A DNA stretch of 64,000 nt from assembly GCF_000368865.1 (NCBI RefSeq), contig NZ_KB849725.1, forward strand, positions 428,082 through 492,081, read 5' to 3'. Made by a program: the position numbers and the translations under genes. The DNA is from Acinetobacter bouvetii DSM 14964 = CIP 107468. Lineage in GTDB: Bacteria > Pseudomonadota > Gammaproteobacteria > Pseudomonadales > Moraxellaceae. Positions 8,101 through 18,303 of this stretch are shown here, piece by piece; position 1 is the first letter of the stretch, and each line of letters starts with the position of its first letter. The notes beneath the pieces were generated by a model. That model did no database searches, had not been told where the DNA came from, and saw nothing but the letters and a program-made list of their open reading frames with translations.

Positions 8101-9207
8101 CTAATCTTTGCCTGATACTTGTTTGTACAGCGCAAGCGTCTGATCACACATGTCTTTTAAGCTGAACATGCTGACGGGGGCAACCTGCGGCGGTGCATCA
8201 ATATGCTGTTTCACCGCGCTGAGCAAAGCGCTTTGGTCGTCCACTGCAATTAAGCCTTGCGGATAAACATGGGATAAAATTTCTGCAACACCGCCGCGGT
8301 TCCAGCCAATCACGGGTGTGCCTACTGACAGCGCTTCTAAGGCGGTGCGGCCAAAAGTTTCCGCCTGATTAGACAAGGACAGCACAGCATCACTCAAAGC
8401 CAGCCATTCGCGGATATCGGAACGGTGGCCGGTGAAGGTGAATTTATCACTCAGGCCTTTGGCCTGAATGCTGTCATGCATTTCTTTTAAATAGGCCGCC
8501 TTTTTCGGGTCAGCGCCGCCGACGACGACAGCATGCAGCTGCGGGTAGTGCTCATGCAATTGCTGCATCAAGGCAATTAAGGTTTCATGGCCTTTCAGGC
8601 GGGTAATGCGGCCAGGCAGGCAGATCAGGAACTTATTTTCCAATTCTGGAAAATCTTTAAAAGTTTGATTGAGCCATTGCGCGGATGGCTGATAGCCATG
8701 CGGAAAAGCCTGCGGGTCAATGCCGCGGTAAATGCGCACAATATCTTCTGGCGGGCAGTTTCTGTAGTTGTCCCTGATGTATTGCACCACGCTGTCAGAG
8801 ACCGCAATGACTTTTTCCGCTTGGGTCATAATTTGACTGTAGCGGTTAATGGAGTAAAAGCCATGTACCGTACTGATGAGATGCGGGCGCTGATTTGCCG
8901 GCATGCCGTTGAGCGCAAAGTGCGCCAGCCATGCCGGAACGCGTGAGCGCACATGCAGGATATCCGGCCGATGCTGTGCAATCAGTTTGCGCAGCGGGCG
9001 GATTTGCCAAAGAGAGGACAGCGCTTTTTTATGGATCGGCAGGGTTAAGTGGGTTGAACCCTCAGCTTCCAGCTGAGCCACCATGCGCCCGCCGTTCGAC
9101 ACCACCAAGGACTCATGGCCATCGGCAATCAGCGCGCGGGCAATTTCTAAAGTGCCGCGTTCCACACCGCCGCTGTTCAGTTCAGGCAAAAGCTGCATCA
9201 CTTTCAT
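8101..9207 (-). CDS. glycosyltransferase family 4 (GT-B), probable LOS core enzyme
   Basis: The 368-residue GT-B protein has the N-terminal donor-loop motif LNSGGVERGTLEIA. The C-terminal GT4 block ETFGRTALEALSVGTPVIGWNRGGVAEIL contains the E-x7-E pair that contacts the nucleotide sugar. It would transfer a sugar from an NDP donor at the inner membrane. The acyltransferase gene 51 bases upstream on the same strand points to lipid A-core/LOS assembly. Acceptor and sugar are unknown. It resembles WaaG-type and capsule GT4 enzymes, so I give no symbol. Confidence 0.8.
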   Translation of the reverse strand: MKVMQLLPELNSGGVERGTLEIARALIADGHESLVVSNGGRMVAQLEAEGSTHLTLPIHKKALSSLWQIRPLRKLIAQHRPDILHVRSRVPAWLAHFALNGMPANQRPHLISTVHGFYSINRYSQIMTQAEKVIAVSDSVVQYIRDNYRNCPPEDIVRIYRGIDPQAFPHGYQPSAQWLNQTFKDFPELENKFLICLPGRITRLKGHETLIALMQQLHEHYPQLHAVVVGGADPKKAAYLKEMHDSIQAKGLSDKFTFTGHRSDIREWLALSDAVLSLSNQAETFGRTALEALSVGTPVIGWNRGGVAEILSHVYPQGLIAVDDQSALLSAVKQHIDAPPQVAPVSMFSLKDMCDQTLALYKQVSGKD

Positions 9208-9258
9208 TGCGTGTCTCTCTCTATTTTTGGTCAGGACTATGAGTGTGTTGAGTAGAAC

Positions 9259-10194
9259 TCAGTAAATTTCATCAAAGCCTTCTGGGCGGGTTTTAAAGCG
9301 GCGGTGAAACCACATGTACTGCGTCGGGGCAATCCGCAGCTGGTTTTCGATGATTTTATTGATGCGTATCGCATCGGCCACTTCGTCTTCGCTGGGGAAG
9401 TGATCTAAAGCGGGTTCAAGGCGGACATGGTAGCGCGGATCTTTAAGATCGCCATCGCGGTAAAAATAGAGGGGAACCGCTGCGGCTTTCGAGATTTTCA
9501 TTAAACGGCGGTGCGCAGTCACGGTGGCTGCAGGTACGCCAAAAAATGGCGCCATTACCCCTTGCTTCAAACCGAAGTCCTGATCGGGGCTATACCAGAT
9601 GGCGTGGCCATTTTTTAACTGGCGAATCAGCCCGCGCATATCATCATGATCAATTTGATGCTCATAAATGGTTGCGCGGCAGCGGTAAATCAGCATGTCC
9701 AAGAGCGGATTGTTTTGCGGGCGGTAGACCACGCCCAATTTGAAAAACTGATCGCAGAGATAACCGCCTGCATCGAGAAGCGTTGAATGAGTGCCTAGCA
9801 ATAACACACCCTGACCCTCTGCCTGCGCCTTTTGAAGATGCTCTAAGCCTTCGATGCTGAAGCGGCCTTTAAACCAATACGGGCAATACCAGGCATTCAA
9901 GGTTTCAAAGATGCCAATCATCTGGTCAATAAAAACTTGGCGGGTGTTGTCCTGTACTTGCGCGGCAGACCATTCAGGAAAGCATACTTCAAGATTGCGG
10001 ACTGCGGTTTTTCGGCGTGATTTTAAATGCTTAAAAGCGGTCTCGCCCAAGAAGACAGCCAGGCGGTACTGCAGCGCCCACGGCAAAAGCGCTAAAATCA
10101 TCAGGAAAACAATGCCAATCCAAATACCCCAATATTGCGGCAATAGAAAGGACCATTGAAAGGCGCCGGGCTGATAATCTGGCTTTTGACTCAT
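9259..10194 (-). CDS. lpxL: lipid A biosynthesis (LpxL/HtrB-type) lysophospholipid acyltransferase
   Basis: LpxL-family enzymes add a secondary acyl chain to lipid A at the cytoplasmic face of the inner membrane. The protein has one N-terminal transmembrane helix (IWIGIVFLMILALLPWAL), the catalytic H-x4-D motif in GTHSTLLDAGG (about residue 135) and the downstream SPDQDFG and VPLYFYRDG blocks. The start at MSQKPDYQ gives 311 residues, typical of the family. The symbol is by resemblance; LpxM is the alternative. It sits between an SDR gene and a glycosyltransferase on the same strand. Confidence 0.8.
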   Translation of the reverse strand: MSQKPDYQPGAFQWSFLLPQYWGIWIGIVFLMILALLPWALQYRLAVFLGETAFKHLKSRRKTAVRNLEVCFPEWSAAQVQDNTRQVFIDQMIGIFETLNAWYCPYWFKGRFSIEGLEHLQKAQAEGQGVLLLGTHSTLLDAGGYLCDQFFKLGVVYRPQNNPLLDMLIYRCRATIYEHQIDHDDMRGLIRQLKNGHAIWYSPDQDFGLKQGVMAPFFGVPAATVTAHRRLMKISKAAAVPLYFYRDGDLKDPRYHVRLEPALDHFPSEDEVADAIRINKIIENQLRIAPTQYMWFHRRFKTRPEGFDEIY

Positions 10195-10283
10195 AAGCAC
10201 TAAATCAAATTTTAAAAAATAAGGCACAGTCTAGCATGAAGCTGAAATAAAAAAGAAAGTTCAGGCAGAACTGGGCGCCCGGT

Positions 10284-11045
10284 TTAGCCTTTGACTAAAC
10301 CGCCATCCACAATTAAGTTTTGGCCTGTGACCGCGCGTGAATAGGGCGACAGGAACATCATGATGGCGGATGCAAATTCTTCAGGCGTCGTGACGCGGCG
10401 CAGCGGGGTAGCGGCCGCAATCATCTCAAATACCGCATCCGGAGTGGCTTTGCTGGCATCCGTGGCCTGCAGCAGGCCGCCCGACAGCATATTGACGTTA
10501 ATGCCGAACTGCCCCAAGTCCTGCGCTGCGGTGCGGGTAAACGCCAAGAGCGCCGCTTTGGCAGCGGTGTAGTCATGGTAAGGCACAACGGGGTTCTGAA
10601 CCAAGTTGGTGCCGATATTGATGATGCGCCCGAAGCCGGCCTGTTTCATATCATCCAAAGCGGCCTGTGTCGTATTGATGGCGGCCAGCACAGCGCCATC
10701 AAACTGCTGCAGCATGGTTTCGGCGGTCAGGTCTTCGACTTTGGGGCGGGCATCGCCATTGAATTCGAAGCGGATCAGGGCATTATTCACCACCGAGGTG
10801 ACGGCGGCGCCAAAATGATTTTTTGCCGCGGCAAATAGGCGCAATACCTGTGCTTTATCGGTGACATCGGCTTGGCAGGCAAAGACTTGCTGCGGGTGCT
10901 GCAGGGCTAATTGTTCCGCTTGGGCTTTGCTGGCGTGGTAATTCACCACGACGCGCGCGCCTTCAGCAATTAAGCATTGGCTGATGGCCAAGCCCAAACC
11001 GCGCGCGCCGCCTGTGACTAAGACCACTTGATCATGAATTTGCAT
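10284..11045 (-). CDS. short-chain dehydrogenase/reductase, FabG-like
   Basis: A classical 253-residue SDR with the NAD(P)-binding TGGARGLG motif (residues 11-18), the NNA motif (about 87) and the active-site YTAAK (Y-x3-K). It would reduce or oxidise a carbonyl/hydroxyl group; FabG-like enzymes act on 3-oxoacyl-ACP. The residue 13 positions before the active Tyr, normally serine, is threonine here (NIGTN). The substrate is unknown. It lies 89 bases upstream of the acyltransferase and may share its transcript. Confidence 0.8.
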   Translation of the reverse strand: MQIHDQVVLVTGGARGLGLAISQCLIAEGARVVVNYHASKAQAEQLALQHPQQVFACQADVTDKAQVLRLFAAAKNHFGAAVTSVVNNALIRFEFNGDARPKVEDLTAETMLQQFDGAVLAAINTTQAALDDMKQAGFGRIINIGTNLVQNPVVPYHDYTAAKAALLAFTRTAAQDLGQFGINVNMLSGGLLQATDASKATPDAVFEMIAAATPLRRVTTPEEFASAIMMFLSPYSRAVTGQNLIVDGGLVKG

Positions 11046-11198
11046 CTTTTAAGCCCGAATAAACGATTTATTTGAAACCTTAGCAAGCTTTAAAAATAAA
11101 TGCCAAATGAAAATTTAAGGGCTGTAAATGATCTTTACCTTTCTGCGGAAGCGGAGAGTGCAGCAGCTGCAAGCAAAGCGGTTAAAAATTCAAAGCTT

Positions 11199-11227
11199 AA
11201 AAAAGCCGTCAAAGTGACGGCTTTTTT
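11199..11227 (-). terminator. intrinsic terminator after uup
   Basis: GCCGTCA / TGACGGC with a 3-base loop, flanked by A6 and T6. It works in both directions in principle; on the minus strand it follows the uup stop by 12 bases. Confidence 0.9.
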
Positions 11228-11239
11228 GGCGGGGGAAAT

Positions 11240-13138
11240 TTAGCCTTTGGCCATATTTTCCAGTTCTTCCAGCCGTTCCATTTTTTCCAGCATTTGATCA
11301 TCAATTTCTGCAAGGCGCTGCGAGGCTTTCGCTGCCGCGCCTGCATCCGTGATAAACCAGGAGCCATCGGCCAATTTTTCTGACAGCTGCGCCTGTTCTT
11401 TTTCCAGCGCTTCTATTTCAGCAGGCAGCTGATCCAAAGCGCGCTGATCTTTATAGCTGAGCTTGACTTTTTTAGCCGGCGCTACGTTCGCTTCGGCTTT
11501 CGCCGCGGCTTTTTTCACAGCACTTTTTTGATCAACCACAGTTTGGTCGGGGCGCTGCTGTAAGTAATCCTGGTAACCGCCGATGTATTCATCGATATTG
11601 CCTTTACCATCAAAGACCCAAGTTGAGGTTACCACGTTATCCATAAAGGCACGGTCATGAGAAATCAGCAGTAAAGTGCCTTTGTAGTCGGACAGCATTT
11701 CTTCCAGCAGCTCGAGTGTCACCATATCCAAGTCATTGGTGGGTTCGTCCATCACGATTAAGTTGGACGGCTTCAGCAGCAGCTTGGCTAAAAGGATACG
11801 GTTGCGTTCACCGCCTGACAAGGCTTTGACTGGTGTGCGCGCGCGTTCCGGTGAGAACAGGAAGTCTTGCAAATAGCTGTAAATGTGGCGGCGGCTGCCG
11901 TTCACATCGACATGGTCAGAACCTTCTGACACGTTATCTTTGACAGATTTTTCAAGGTCGAGGGCATTACGCAATTGGTCGAAGTAAGCCACTTCTAATT
12001 GCGTGCCGGTTTTCACCGTACCCGTATGTTCCTGTTCGCCTAAAATGGCTTTAATGAGGGTGGTTTTACCGACACCGTTGTCACCGACAAGGCCAATACG
12101 GTCACCGCGCAGCACCAATGCAGAGAAGTCTTTGATGATCGGCGCATCATGGCCAAAGCGAACGCTTAAGTTCTCAATTTCAAAGACCACTTTACCTGAA
12201 CGGCTGGCGTCCTGTGTTGCCATGCTGACTTTGCCTTGCTGCGAACGGCGTGCTTTGGACTGTTCACGCAATTCTTTTAAGGCGCGTACACGGCCTTCGT
12301 TACGGGTACGGCGCGCTTTAATGCCTTGACGAATCCACACTTCTTCTTCAGCCAAGCGTTTATCAAACAGGGCATTCTGCTTCTCTTCCGCTTCCATTTG
12401 CTGCGCTTTAAGCTCCAGGTAACGCGAGTAGTTGCCTTCATAGCTGCGCAGGGTGCCGCGGTCGAGTTCAACAATTCGGGTTGCAATGCTGTCGACAAAT
12501 GAACGGTCATGCGAGATGAACAGTAAAGTTAAATTATTTTGATCGAGTAAAAATTTCTCCAGCCATTCAATACTTTCAACGTCCAAATGGTTGGTTGGTT
12601 CGTCCAGCAATAGCACATCGGGCTGGGTAAGGAGCGCACGGGCCAGCAGCACACGGCGCTTACGGCCGCCCGATAAATCGGCCAAATCGGCATCCGGGTC
12701 CAGGCCCATTTTGCTGAGGATGGAGTTCACTTTAGTTTCTAAAGCCCAGCCATCCAGCTGATCTAGTTTGTGCTGCAGCTCACCCATGCGGTCGCAGGCG
12801 TCCATATCACCCAATACGCAAGCGTCACTGGCTTCATGATAGGCTCTAAGCACTTCGGCAGCTTCGCCTGCGCCATCGGCTACAATATCCGCGACTTTGC
12901 CGGAATCCATCGGCACATCCTGCGCCAGCATGGAAATGGTGATGCCGTTTTGCAGCGAAACTTCGCCTGAATCAGGCAATAAGCTTCCCTCAATCAGTTT
13001 AAGTAAAGTAGACTTGCCTTCACCATTACGGCCGATTAAACACACCCGTTCGCCGCGCTCTAATGAAAAGTTCGCGCCGTCGAGCAGGGCAGGTCCACCA
13101 AACGCAAGTTGGACATCCCTTAAAGTAATATAGGCCAT
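11240..13138 (-). CDS. uup: ABC-F ATPase Uup
   Basis: Uup is a soluble ABC-F protein with two ATPase cassettes and no membrane domain. Walker A motifs are GRNGEGKS (about residue 36) and GDNGVGKT (about 350). Signatures are LSGGRKRR and LSGGERNR, with LLDEPTNHLD and VMDEPTNDLD as Walker B. A Lys/Glu-rich C-terminal coiled coil (about 550-632) matches the DNA-binding extension of E. coli Uup. ABC-F proteins act on the ribosomal E site; Uup is also linked to suppression of transposon excision. At 632 residues it is full length. It is divergent from slyX. Confidence 0.9.
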   Translation of the reverse strand: MAYITLRDVQLAFGGPALLDGANFSLERGERVCLIGRNGEGKSTLLKLIEGSLLPDSGEVSLQNGITISMLAQDVPMDSGKVADIVADGAGEAAEVLRAYHEASDACVLGDMDACDRMGELQHKLDQLDGWALETKVNSILSKMGLDPDADLADLSGGRKRRVLLARALLTQPDVLLLDEPTNHLDVESIEWLEKFLLDQNNLTLLFISHDRSFVDSIATRIVELDRGTLRSYEGNYSRYLELKAQQMEAEEKQNALFDKRLAEEEVWIRQGIKARRTRNEGRVRALKELREQSKARRSQQGKVSMATQDASRSGKVVFEIENLSVRFGHDAPIIKDFSALVLRGDRIGLVGDNGVGKTTLIKAILGEQEHTGTVKTGTQLEVAYFDQLRNALDLEKSVKDNVSEGSDHVDVNGSRRHIYSYLQDFLFSPERARTPVKALSGGERNRILLAKLLLKPSNLIVMDEPTNDLDMVTLELLEEMLSDYKGTLLLISHDRAFMDNVVTSTWVFDGKGNIDEYIGGYQDYLQQRPDQTVVDQKSAVKKAAAKAEANVAPAKKVKLSYKDQRALDQLPAEIEALEKEQAQLSEKLADGSWFITDAGAAAKASQRLAEIDDQMLEKMERLEELENMAKG

Positions 13139-13173
13139 AATGTTTCCTGAAAAATCTCAAATGAGGACTTGAA

Positions 13174-13419
13174 GTGTCTAAACAACAAAATATTGATAAT
13201 CAAGCGCCATTGTCCGCACCCATTGAAGATTTGCAAGTCCGAATTGCATTTTTAGATGATTTAGTTGATCAGCTGAATGACCAGGTTGCGCGCCAGAGCA
13301 TTGAAATTGCTGATTTAAGAGCGCAAATGCAGCTGATTTACCAGCGCATAGAATCTGCCGACTTATCTGAAGGCATTGCGGCTTTTGACCCAATGACCAA
13401 CCGCCCGCCGCATTATTGA
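13174..13419 (+). CDS. slyX: SlyX family protein
   Basis: This 81-residue protein is almost entirely coiled coil (about 19-60: EDLQVRIAFLDDLVDQLNDQVARQ) and ends in PPHY, the hallmark of SlyX. The function of SlyX is unknown. The start is GTG, supported by AGGA six bases upstream. Confidence 0.85.
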   Translation: MSKQQNIDNQAPLSAPIEDLQVRIAFLDDLVDQLNDQVARQSIEIADLRAQMQLIYQRIESADLSEGIAAFDPMTNRPPHY

Positions 13420-13495
13420 TTGCAGGCCTTGGTTCATTGGAGAATGACTGGAAAAAGCCTTTTAGTTATTGACCTTTTTACATCGAACCGCTGTA

Positions 13496-14530
13496 ATGCA
13501 CAGCAACCGCTATCCGCTAAACAGTTCTCCCTTTATGACCGCTAAAGCCGTACTGCTCGATCTTGAAAACAATATGCCGACAGCGCAATTGCTGAGAGAT
13601 GTGACTGAACACTATCCCGTGCTGTATTTATTTAATTGCCAAGGGAAATTTGAATATGCTTTGGAAGATTTAACGGAATTTTCCAGCTGGATCAGCAGCG
13701 GTCAAATCGTCATTTTAGATACTCCGGAAGCCCCGCAGAAAGAATTTGAATATGCGGTGGTGGTGGGGCAATTAATGGCGCTTCTGGATGCGGACACTCA
13801 TGTTGAAGTCATTTCTGCAGCTGCAGGCAGCAAGATGCTGCTGGAAATGATGCAAGGTGCCAATATCAGCTGCAGCCTGATTCAAATTCAGCCTGAACAG
13901 CAGGCGGCATCTGACCGTCCGAAATATAAAATCCCAAGTTTGCATACAATTAAGGCCACGCCGCAGCTGCAAATGGTGAAAAAATATTGCGATGCCATGG
14001 TTCAGGCTGCTGGAAAGCCAAACACTCTGGAATCTTTAAAAAATTCGGTGGCGAATATTCTGCAGCTGCTGCCGGAAAATGCGCAGCAGGTGGTTGGCAT
14101 GCTGATTAATTTAAAAATTGTGAAGCGCGATGACAGCCATGTGAATTTCCGCAAAAAAGTCCTCAAACACTGGGCGCAGTTAAATTTAGACGCAGATGCT
14201 GCGCCATTGCAGCACAATATGCAGGATGCTTTTGCCCAGCTGGATTTACCGCAGCGCGGCGCGGATGAGGCAGAGCCTGCAGTGCAGAATCCGCAGCAGA
14301 ATTTATATGCCAATTTTCAGAAAGTTGATCCTGTGCAGCTGGAAGTGATTAAGAAACTGCATGAATTAAAACAGGAAAAACCCAAGGATATTTATGCGCT
14401 GCGGGACCTGCTGGAGCAGCTGTTTCCAAAATCAGACATTCGCCTGCTGCTGAAAGAGTTGATTGATAAAGGCTATATTTATTGGAATGGTCACGAAGTG
14501 CTCTACAGCCACGAGATGTTCTTGAATTAA
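13496..14530 (+). CDS. uncharacterised protein with NYN/PIN-like N-terminus and winged-helix-like C-terminus
   Basis: The protein has about 344 residues if ATG 13496 is the start; ATG 13535 (MTAKAVLLDLENN) is the alternative, and neither has a good ribosome binding site. After the start comes VLLDLENN, a hydrophobic strand ending in an acidic pair, as in NYN/PIN nuclease-like folds. A second strand (QIVILDTPEAP) and an alpha/beta pattern run to about residue 140. The C-terminal two thirds look helical, with two segments resembling winged helices (about 200-245, and 300-340 ending GYIYWNGHEV). I know no function. An RNA-associated role is only an inference from the fold pattern. Confidence 0.75.
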   Translation: MHSNRYPLNSSPFMTAKAVLLDLENNMPTAQLLRDVTEHYPVLYLFNCQGKFEYALEDLTEFSSWISSGQIVILDTPEAPQKEFEYAVVVGQLMALLDADTHVEVISAAAGSKMLLEMMQGANISCSLIQIQPEQQAASDRPKYKIPSLHTIKATPQLQMVKKYCDAMVQAAGKPNTLESLKNSVANILQLLPENAQQVVGMLINLKIVKRDDSHVNFRKKVLKHWAQLNLDADAAPLQHNMQDAFAQLDLPQRGADEAEPAVQNPQQNLYANFQKVDPVQLEVIKKLHELKQEKPKDIYALRDLLEQLFPKSDIRLLLKELIDKGYIYWNGHEVLYSHEMFLN

Positions 14531-14601
14531 TTTTTGTCGCCACAACTTGCCTTTTATATTGCGCTTATGCAACTCTAATAAAGGAACATTAAGGTTGTAC
14601 T

Positions 14602-15051
14602 ATGGAAAACACGGGTATTTGGGTCATTGGTTTCATCATTCTTTTTGTTTTGGGCTCTATTTTAGGACTTCGCGTCAGCCCGAGAGAAAAGGCGTTAGGC
14701 ATCATGCGTGATAAAGCGCGCAAGATGGGCTTGCATCCGCGTTTAGTGGTTGCGCCGGACTGGACAAAAATTCCAATGGTTTCTGAAAAGCGCGCCAGCA
14801 TGGTGGCGTATTACAGCATTCTGCTTCCAGAAGCCCGCTTGCCATTAATGCGCGCGCGCGTAGCAGATCAAAAATTGCAGCTGGTGCATGGTGATGACAA
14901 GTTTAAAGATTTGCCCATTGCATTAAAGGGCATTTATGCTATTGATATGCAGGCAAACTGTGTAGGACTCTATTGGGACGAAGAATCCGATTTGAGAGCC
15001 ACCCAGCTGGATGACATCAAAGCCTATTTGAATTCTTTGGCTGAACTTTAA
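14602..15051 (+). CDS. membrane-anchored protein of unknown function
   Basis: The product has 149 residues, with one N-terminal transmembrane helix (residues 5-24, GIWVIGFIILFVLGSILGLR) followed by a soluble domain of about 120 residues. That domain begins SPREKALGIMRDKARKMGLHPRLV and ends with a helix (DDIKAYLNSLAEL). I recognise no family with confidence. It lies 37 bases before topA on the same strand and may be cotranscribed with it. Confidence 0.75.
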   Translation: MENTGIWVIGFIILFVLGSILGLRVSPREKALGIMRDKARKMGLHPRLVVAPDWTKIPMVSEKRASMVAYYSILLPEARLPLMRARVADQKLQLVHGDDKFKDLPIALKGIYAIDMQANCVGLYWDEESDLRATQLDDIKAYLNSLAEL

Positions 15052-15088
15052 TTTTAGACCCATTAAAAAACAGGATTAACGGTTAATT

Positions 15089-17728
15089 ATGGCGAACGCT
15101 CCTCGGTCCACATCCAAAAGCGCGGCAGCAAAAACTGATGCTGGAAAAAAACGTGCCTTAGTGATTGTGGAGTCGCCTGCAAAAGCGAAAACAATCAATA
15201 AATACCTTGGTTCAGACTACATTGTAAAGTCGTCGGTTGGCCATGTTCGTGATTTGCCTACAGGCGGTTCAAGCAAAACGGCAGAAAAGAAACCTGCAGC
15301 CCGCACCAAACTGACCGATGTGCAGAAGGCTGAAAAAGCCCAGTCCGCATTAGTAAACCGCATGGGTATAGATCCCGAAAATGACTGGAAAGCGCATTAT
15401 GAAGTGCTGCCTGGCAAAGAAAATGTGGTTTCGGAACTGAAAAAGCTTGCTTCGCAGGTTGATGAGGTTTATCTCGCAACGGATTTGGACCGTGAAGGGG
15501 AAGCGATTGCATGGCATTTAAAAGAAGTCATTGGCGGTGATGATTCACGCTATCAGCGTGTGGTGTTTAATGAAATTACCAAAAATGCCATTCAGGAAGC
15601 CTTTAAGCATCCATCGCGTTTAGATACCAATAAAGTCAATGCCCAGCAGGCGCGCCGTTTCCTGGACCGTGTTGTGGGCTTTATGATTTCTCCTTTGCTG
15701 TGGGAAAAAATTGCCCGCGGCTTATCGGCTGGCCGGGTTCAGTCCGTTGCGGTGAAGCTGGTAGTTGAGCGCGAGCGTGAAATCCGCGCGTTTATTCCAG
15801 AAGAATACTGGCAAGTTTTTGCAGACACGAAATCGAAAAAAGATGACATCCGTCTTGAAGCGGTGAAGCAAAACGGCAAAACATTAAAGCTGCACAACAA
15901 AGCCGAAACTGATGCTTTATTGAATCTGATTAAAGATGCGGACTATACCGTTGCAGCACGTGAAGATAAGCCGACCAAGGTTAATCCGAGCGCGCCGTAT
16001 ATCACCTCAACCCTGCAGCAGGCGGCGAGCACCCGTTTAGGTTTTTCTGTGAAGAAAACCATGATGCTGGCGCAGCGTTTGTATGAAGCGGGTTTCATCA
16101 CCTATATGCGTACCGACTCGACCTTCCTGAGCGACGATGCCGTGAATATGGTGCGTCATCATATTGAGACTGAGTTTGGCGCGAAGTATCTGCCTGCCAA
16201 GCCGAACCGCTATGGCAACAAAGCGGGTGCGCAAGAAGCCCATGAAGCGATTCGTCCGTCAAATGTGGCTTTAAAAGGCGACAGCTTAGTGGGTGTGGAA
16301 CGTGATGCGCAGCGTTTGTATGACCTGATTTGGCGTCAATTCGTCGCGTGCCAGATGACGCCTGCTGAATACCTGTCTTCAACGATTTTAGTCAACGCGA
16401 ACGGCGTAGAGCTGAAAGCCAAAGGCCGTACCTTGGTCTTTGACGGCTTCACTAAAGTCCGCGGTCAAAACAAGTCAGATGATGATGTATTATTGCCTGC
16501 GGTGAAAGTGGGTGAAGTATTGAAGCTTGAAAAGCTTGATCCTTCTCAGCACTTTACCAAACCGCCTGCACGCTTTACCGAAGCTTCTTTGGTGAAAGAG
16601 CTTGAGAAAAAAGGCATCGGCCGCCCTTCGACCTATGCTGCCATCATCTCGACGATTCAAGACCGCGGTTATGTGAAACTGGAAAACCGCCGCCTGTATG
16701 CAGAGAAAATGGGCGAAATCGTGACAGACCGTCTCGATGAAAGCTTCAACAACCTGATGAACTATGACTTTACCGCAGACCTTGAAGGCCAGCTGGATAA
16801 AGTGGCGGAAGGTGAGCGCAATTGGAAAGAATTGCTGAATAGCTTCTATGGCGATTTCAAGCAGCGCCTGACCAATGCGCAGGGTGAAAGCGGCATGCGC
16901 CGCAACCTGCCGGTCGAAGTGGCGGATGTGCACTGTAAAGAATGCGACCGTCCAATGCAGATCCGTACGGGGACAACCGGCGTATTCCTGGGCTGTTCAG
17001 GCTATAACCTGCCGCCGAAAGAGCGCTGTAAAGGCACGCTGAACTTAACGCCTGTGGAGTCCTTGGCTGCGCTTTCTGATGATGACAGTGCTGAAACGGC
17101 AGATTTGATGTCGAAAAAGCGCTGTCCAATCTGCGGCACCGCGATGGACAGCTATGTGATCGATGGCGGCCGAAAACTGCATATCTGCGGCAACAACCCG
17201 GACTGCAGCGGTTTTGAAGTTGAAGAAGGCGAGTTTAAGATTAAGGGCTATGATGGCCCAACCATTCCTTGCGATAAATGCGAAGGTGAAATGCAGCTGA
17301 AGACTGGCCGCTTTGGCCCTTATTTCGCGTGCATGAGCTGTGACAATACCCGTAAAGTCTTGAAGAATGGCCAGCCTGCGCCGCCGCGTGTAGACCCGAT
17401 CAAAATGGAACATTTGCGTTCAGCGAAGCATGATGACTTCTTTGTGCTGCGTGACGGCGCAGCGGGGCTGTTTTTAGCCGCCAGCAAGTTCCCGAAAATC
17501 CGTGAAACGCGCGCGCCGAAAGTAGCGGAACTGCGCAGTGTTGCAGAACAGCTGGATCCGAAATATCAATTTATTTTGCAGGCGCCGGATCAAGACCCGG
17601 AAGGCAATCCAACATTAGTGAAATTCAGCCGGAAAAATCAGGCGCAATATATTGGTTCGGAAACGCCGGAAGGCAAGCAAACCAAGTGGTCTTTGGTTTA
17701 CCAAGACGGCAAATGGGTTGAAGCTTAA
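15089..17728 (+). CDS. topA: DNA topoisomerase I
   Basis: TopA relaxes negative supercoils by a type IA single-strand break. The TOPRIM domain carries [12 protein letters not shown] and [15 protein letters not shown]. The active-site tyrosine is in [10 protein letters not shown] (about residue 340). Near the C-terminus are three four-cysteine zinc modules: CKEC...C...C from about 616, CPIC...CGNNPDC and CDKC...CMSC. After these comes a basic tail domain. The length (879) matches the gammaproteobacterial enzyme. A Lys/Ala-rich leader of about 20 residues precedes the TOPRIM domain. Confidence 0.97.
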   Translation: MANAPRSTSKSAAAKTDAGKKRALVIVESPAKAKTINKYLGSDYIVKSSVGHVRDLPTGGSSKTAEKKPAARTKLTDVQKAEKAQSALVNRMGIDPENDWKAHYEVLPGKENVVSELKKLASQVDEVYLATDLDREGEAIAWHLKEVIGGDDSRYQRVVFNEITKNAIQEAFKHPSRLDTNKVNAQQARRFLDRVVGFMISPLLWEKIARGLSAGRVQSVAVKLVVEREREIRAFIPEEYWQVFADTKSKKDDIRLEAVKQNGKTLKLHNKAETDALLNLIKDADYTVAAREDKPTKVNPSAPYITSTLQQAASTRLGFSVKKTMMLAQRLYEAGFITYMRTDSTFLSDDAVNMVRHHIETEFGAKYLPAKPNRYGNKAGAQEAHEAIRPSNVALKGDSLVGVERDAQRLYDLIWRQFVACQMTPAEYLSSTILVNANGVELKAKGRTLVFDGFTKVRGQNKSDDDVLLPAVKVGEVLKLEKLDPSQHFTKPPARFTEASLVKELEKKGIGRPSTYAAIISTIQDRGYVKLENRRLYAEKMGEIVTDRLDESFNNLMNYDFTADLEGQLDKVAEGERNWKELLNSFYGDFKQRLTNAQGESGMRRNLPVEVADVHCKECDRPMQIRTGTTGVFLGCSGYNLPPKERCKGTLNLTPVESLAALSDDDSAETADLMSKKRCPICGTAMDSYVIDGGRKLHICGNNPDCSGFEVEEGEFKIKGYDGPTIPCDKCEGEMQLKTGRFGPYFACMSCDNTRKVLKNGQPAPPRVDPIKMEHLRSAKHDDFFVLRDGAAGLFLAASKFPKIRETRAPKVAELRSVAEQLDPKYQFILQAPDQDPEGNPTLVKFSRKNQAQYIGSETPEGKQTKWSLVYQDGKWVEA

Positions 17729-17742
17729 AACTTAAGATGTGA

Positions 17743-17772
17743 CAAAATGCTGGCGGATGCCGGCATTTTTTA
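17743..17772 (+). terminator. intrinsic terminator after topA
   Basis: AATGC-T-GGC pairs with GCC-G-GCATT across a 4-base loop and is followed by a T run, starting 14 bases after the topA stop. Confidence 0.85.
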
Positions 17773-17827
17773 TATGGCGGCGGAAATTTGCCGCTGATAA
17801 AATTGATTATATTTGATGGGGATGCTG

Positions 17828-18280
17828 ATGATTCCAATCCGCTCAATTGTTGTTTCTGCCGTGCTGCTTTCTGAGTTTGACGGCCAGTTCAAAATTTTAT
17901 TGATGAAGCGGGTCAAAGGCCGGTTTTGGAGCCACATTGCCGGAAAAATAGAATCAGGTGAAACAGCCAGCCAGGCTATTGTCCGTGAAATTTGCGAAGA
18001 AACAGGCATTCAGGTTCAGCAGCTGTACAGTGCGGATTATCTGGAGCAGTTTTATGAAGCCAGCGCCAATGTGATTGAGCTGATCCCTGTATTTGCTGTT
18101 TATTGCGATAAGCAGCAAGCCGTGGTTTTAAATGATGAACATACAGAATATGGCTGGTTCAGCTTAGATGAAGCTGTTGAAAAGGCTGAATTTGGCGGGC
18201 AGCGCTTACTTTACCAGTATCTTTGGGAAAATTTTGTAAATCGGCAGCCCTCTGCATTATTGAAAATAAATACTTATTAA
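17828..18280 (+). CDS. Nudix hydrolase
   Basis: Nudix proteins hydrolyse nucleoside diphosphates linked to another moiety. The box is GKIESGETASQAIVREICEETGI (about residues 39-61), matching G-x5-E-x7-REUxEExGU with every catalytic residue. The 150-residue length and the layout resemble NudB (dihydroneopterin triphosphate/dATP hydrolase), but the substrate is not certain. Of three clustered ATGs, the third (MIPIRSIV) is best placed behind GGGG. Confidence 0.85.
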   Translation: MIPIRSIVVSAVLLSEFDGQFKILLMKRVKGRFWSHIAGKIESGETASQAIVREICEETGIQVQQLYSADYLEQFYEASANVIELIPVFAVYCDKQQAVVLNDEHTEYGWFSLDEAVEKAEFGGQRLLYQYLWENFVNRQPSALLKINTY

Positions 18281-18303
18281 ATAAATAGATCAGAGTTTCA
18301 GCT

